7,088 bases of DNA from Verrucomicrobiota bacterium (GTDB taxonomy: Bacteria; Verrucomicrobiota; Verrucomicrobiia; Opitutales; Seribacteraceae), in the NCBI GenBank assembly GCA_014382645.1, contig JACNJI010000301.1, positions 1 through 7,088 of the forward strand. Reading direction: 5' to 3'. Below, piece after piece: positions 7,033 through 7,088 of the stretch. The notes under the pieces are model-generated. The model worked only from the letters and a program-made list of their open reading frames with translations. It was not told the origin of the DNA and searched no databases. Made by a program: the position numbers and the translations under genes. Within the stretch, counting starts at the first letter, position 1. Each line of letters opens with the position of its first letter.

Positions 7033-7088
7033 TGGTGGAGCCGATCGGGCTCGAACCGACGACCTCTTGCATGCCATGCAAGCGCTCT
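7033..7088 (-). tRNA. tRNA-Ala(GGC), 5' part beyond the window
   Basis: The visible 56 nt form the 3' part of a tRNA read on the minus strand. The anticodon stem CTTGC/GCAAG encloses the 7-nt loop ATGGCAT, with U33 before anticodon GGC (plus-strand gcc at 7073-7075), which reads alanine GCC/GCU codons. The T arm is GTCGG, loop TTCGAGC, then CCGAT, including one G-U pair. It is followed by the acceptor half CGGCTCC, discriminator A and a genomically encoded CCA at the 3' end (7035-7033). The 5' acceptor strand and most of the D arm lie past the right edge, so the fold cannot be fully verified. Its promoter is also outside the window. Confidence 0.95.

Overview
The window looks like the chromosome of a PVC-group bacterium, most likely Verrucomicrobiota, with Planctomycetota as the alternative. 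The main reason is a secreted planctomycete-type cytochrome c protein (PSCyt1/PSCyt2/PSD1, i.e. DUF1549 and DUF1553) directly followed by a DUF1501 protein. This pair is strongly enriched in those phyla. Base composition is moderate, close to 50% G+C by eye.

All recognisable genes lie on the minus strand, so transcription runs from high to low coordinates. In that order they are: a tRNA-Ala(GGC) cut by the right edge; a small predicted lipoprotein with MORN_2 (YwqK-like) repeats and a TTG start; a FabB-like beta-ketoacyl-ACP synthase; a YdjA-like nitroreductase 22 nt after it; the large PSCyt1/PSCyt2/PSD1 protein; and a DUF1501 protein 23 nt after that, whose C-terminus lies beyond the left edge. 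Intergenic gaps are 79, 90, 22, 78 and 23 nt. No gene-free stretch reaches 300 bases, and I see no convincing terminator, repeat, mobile element or CRISPR array.

Two gene pairs seem to be functional units. The ketosynthase and nitroreductase form a probable two-gene operon for cytoplasmic acyl/redox chemistry, but no acyl carrier protein, chain-length factor or acyltransferase is visible, so the product is unknown. The PSD1 and DUF1501 proteins are both exported (Sec-type and Tat-type signals respectively) and probably act together outside the cytoplasm. Their biochemical role is not established, although the pair is often found near sulfatases and glycan-degradation genes.

The most notable points are sequence-level departures from family consensus. 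In the DUF1501 protein the usual WGGEFGRTP motif reads WGGGCVRTP. In the ketosynthase the second-histidine motif HGTST reads HAPST. None of the five protein starts has a well-placed Shine-Dalgarno sequence. I did not find a clearly new multi-gene system; the orphan ketosynthase-nitroreductase pair is the nearest candidate.
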